This document shows positions 5,628 through 7,057 of a stretch of 7,057 bases of DNA, in pieces. Source of the stretch: Methanosarcinales archaeon (GTDB lineage Archaea; Halobacteriota; Methanosarcinia; Methanosarcinales; Methanocomedenaceae); NCBI GenBank assembly GCA_030638625.1, contig DAOWEE010000247.1, positions 1-7,057 on the forward strand, read 5' to 3'. Below the pieces are notes generated by a model that saw only the letters and a list, made by a program, of their open reading frames with translations, did no database searches and had not been told where the DNA came from. Both the position numbers and the translations under genes were made by a program. The number at the start of each line of letters is the position of its first letter. The first letter of the stretch is position 1.

Positions 5628-6757
5628 ATTTGACGAGGCGTAAAGGTAAACTTTTGCTGGCACTGTTGAGTGTAGCTATAGCAGTTTCTGCCTTTGCTGC
5701 CATTACAACTATTTTTTCGGCCGCTGAGGACGGACTTTGGGATGAGGCATCTAAATACGGCGCTAACATTATAATTAAACCCAAGACAGAGCAGGTATCA
5801 TTGCTTGCCGGTTCCACTACATTAGGCACACTCTCTACAGGAGACAATTATATCAACGAATCTGATCTGGAATTCATTCAAACAATTGAAAACAAAGCTA
5901 ACATTGCAGTAGTAGCTCCAAAACTTTACGGGATTATAGAAATCAACACCACGAAAGCAGTTCTTTTAGGTATCAATTCCACGCAAGAGAGCCGTCTCAA
6001 ACCCTGGTGGAAGATTGACGGTGAATGGCCAGGGGAAGGAGAAGTATTGTTGGGCACAGATATTGCAGAAAATCTCCAACTTAAAGCAGGAGATGTTTTT
6101 ATGGCTAATAATGGCCACTCGCGAAATTTCACAGTTAGCGGTGTACTGGACGGTACAGGAGCCGCTGAAGATGCATTTATTATTATGAACCTGCACGATG
6201 CACAGGACGTGCTCGAAAGACCTGGCCTGATTAGCACTGCAGAGGTCCGGGCATTGTGTAATGACTGTCCGGTGGATGAGATGAGTCGCCAGATAGAGGG
6301 TGCCGTCCCTGGTGTGGAAGCACGGGCTATCAGCCAGATAGTTATGGGTGAAATGGCGATGATTGCAAAGACCAAATCATCTGCAATGGCGGTGGCACTG
6401 GTAACGCTTCTGGTCAGTGCAATGACCGTAGCATCCACCATGCTGGCAGCTATCAATGATAAAACCAAAGAGATAGGCATCATGCGCGCAGTGGGCGCCA
6501 GTGACGGCCAGATAACGTTCATGGTGATGCTGGAGGGGACCATCATCGGGTTTATTGGCGGAGTCATTGGATTTGCCGGAGGAACGTTAGCAGCCATGCT
6601 GTTCGGGCCCATGCTATTTGATTCAGTGGTACATCCCCTGTATGGCCTGCTGCCCCAGGTGATTGTTGTCTCCATGCTCATCTGTATGGCTGCAGCCTAC
6701 CTCCCGGCCAGGCGTGCGCTTGACATCGACCCGGTGGAGGTGTTAAGGGATGTCTGA
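5600..6757 (+). CDS. MacB/FtsX-type ABC transporter permease
   Basis: A 385-residue permease. The N-terminus (FTITVKDLTRRKGKLL) is cytoplasmic and is followed by a membrane helix at about 18-40. A large extracytoplasmic MacB-like domain follows (about 43-255), with GEWPGEGEVLLGTDIAENLQLKAGD typical of the family. The FtsX-type C-terminal domain has three helices (about 262-284, 312-338, 350-370), the coupling segment DKTKEIGIMRAVGAS (287-301) and the ending PARRALDIDPVEVLRDV. An extracytoplasmic Cys pair, CNDC (220-223), is unusual for generic MacB permeases; I recall similar Cys-containing permeases in iron/thiol systems with thioredoxins, but this was not checked. The ATG at 5600 has no ribosome-binding site and sits about 25 bases after the TATA core, with another Met two codons on. 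The ATPase gene overlaps its end. Substrate unknown. Confidence 0.9.
   Translation: MAMFTITVKDLTRRKGKLLLALLSVAIAVSAFAAITTIFSAAEDGLWDEASKYGANIIIKPKTEQVSLLAGSTTLGTLSTGDNYINESDLEFIQTIENKANIAVVAPKLYGIIEINTTKAVLLGINSTQESRLKPWWKIDGEWPGEGEVLLGTDIAENLQLKAGDVFMANNGHSRNFTVSGVLDGTGAAEDAFIIMNLHDAQDVLERPGLISTAEVRALCNDCPVDEMSRQIEGAVPGVEARAISQIVMGEMAMIAKTKSSAMAVALVTLLVSAMTVASTMLAAINDKTKEIGIMRAVGASDGQITFMVMLEGTIIGFIGGVIGFAGGTLAAMLFGPMLFDSVVHPLYGLLPQVIVVSMLICMAAAYLPARRALDIDPVEVLRDV
6736..6742 (+). promoter_or_regulatory. Strong ribosome-binding site of the ABC ATPase gene
   Basis: GGAGGTG lies inside the end of the permease gene, 7 bases before ATG 6750. It selects that ATG over the nearby ATG at 6757, which is followed at once by TGA. 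Confidence 0.8.
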
Positions 6758-7057
6758 TGTGATAACACTCTCGGGCGTCACCAGGTCATATAATCTGGGC
6801 AATGAAGCCATTACCATACTTGATGAAACAGACCTGAACATTGAAAGCGGGGAATTCATATCCATCATGGGACCATCCGGTAGCGGCAAGACCACACTGC
6901 TCAATATCATGGGCCTGCTGGATACTCCTTCCACTGGTACGGTCTGTATCAAGGGAGAGGATGTGGCAAAGATGTCCAAAAAAGCCATAATAAACCTGAA
7001 ACGGCGTACCATAGGACACGTATTCCAGCAATTCCACCTGATACCCACCCTGACCGC
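6750..7057 (+). CDS. ABC transporter ATPase, LolD/MacB type, N-terminal part (runs off right edge)
   Basis: From ATG 6750 there are 102 open codons to the window end. The protein starts MSDVITLSGVTRSYNLGNEAI, has Walker A GPSGSGKT at 41-48, the family segment LLNIMGLLDTPSTGTV, and the Q-loop region GHVFQQFHLIPTLT (Q93/Q94). This matches the LolD/MacB/FtsE branch of ABC ATPases that pairs with FtsX-type permeases. Complete members are about 225-235 residues, so the signature motif, Walker B and H-loop lie beyond the window. The gene overlaps the permease stop by 8 bases and has a near-perfect ribosome-binding site, so the two are translated from one message as a transporter pair. It hydrolyses ATP on the cytoplasmic face to drive the permease. 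The transported substrate is not evident. Confidence 0.93.
   Translation, partial: MSDVITLSGVTRSYNLGNEAITILDETDLNIESGEFISIMGPSGSGKTTLLNIMGLLDTPSTGTVCIKGEDVAKMSKKAIINLKRRTIGHVFQQFHLIPTLT

Noticed and set aside
5926..6681. 251-codon open frame on the minus strand inside the permease gene
   Set aside because: It is antisense to a clear FtsX-type permease and rich in Ser/Thr/Pro/Ile of the kind produced by reading a hydrophobic gene backwards. No ribosome-binding site or recognisable motif.
6743..7048. Minus-strand open frames across the ABC ATPase start
   Set aside because: The plus strand here encodes a Walker A motif behind a strong ribosome-binding site; the minus-strand frames are shadows.

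Overview
The window looks archaeal, most likely from a Methanosarcinales-type euryarchaeote (methanogen or anaerobic methane oxidiser). The evidence is AT-rich TATA-box promoters, GGTG/GGAGGTG ribosome-binding sites, a tandem-domain KaiC ATPase beside a Roadblock/LC7 protein, and a DUF447 protein paired with a CitG-like enzyme. The lineage is inferred from gene content and was not tested by phylogeny.

Left part (1-3324, minus strand): a tightly packed five-gene signalling operon, read right to left. It encodes a Roadblock/LC7 protein (TTG start with a strong ribosome-binding site), a double-domain KaiC-like ATPase, two small three-helix membrane proteins that resemble each other, and the N-terminal 283 residues of a Cache-domain membrane sensor that runs off the left edge. 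Gaps are -1 to 19 bases. The promoter lies in 3325-3433 and carries inverted repeats. The likely logic is an extracytoplasmic ligand sensor coupled through small membrane proteins to a KaiC/Roadblock nucleotide-binding switch. The output partner is not visible.

Middle part (3434-4935, minus strand): a two-gene unit. A CitG/MdcB-like triphosphoribosyl-dephospho-CoA synthase family protein is followed, 2 bases after its stop, by a DUF447 flavin-type split-barrel protein. Its TATA element is so close to the first ATG that the transcript is probably leaderless.

Right part (5092-7057, plus strand, divergent from the middle unit): a lipoprotein with a thioredoxin fold that keeps only one of the two active-site cysteines; then a MacB/FtsX-type ABC permease with an extracytoplasmic CxxC pair; then the start of its LolD/MacB-type ATPase, whose ATG overlaps the permease stop by 8 bases and which runs off the right edge. 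The two promoters here share a 16-base core with one difference. The permease promoter and start codon sit inside an elaborate set of overlapping inverted repeats (5539-5627), the most striking non-coding signal in the window.

No tRNA, rRNA, CRISPR array, insertion sequence or transposase was seen. All intergenic gaps are under 300 bases.
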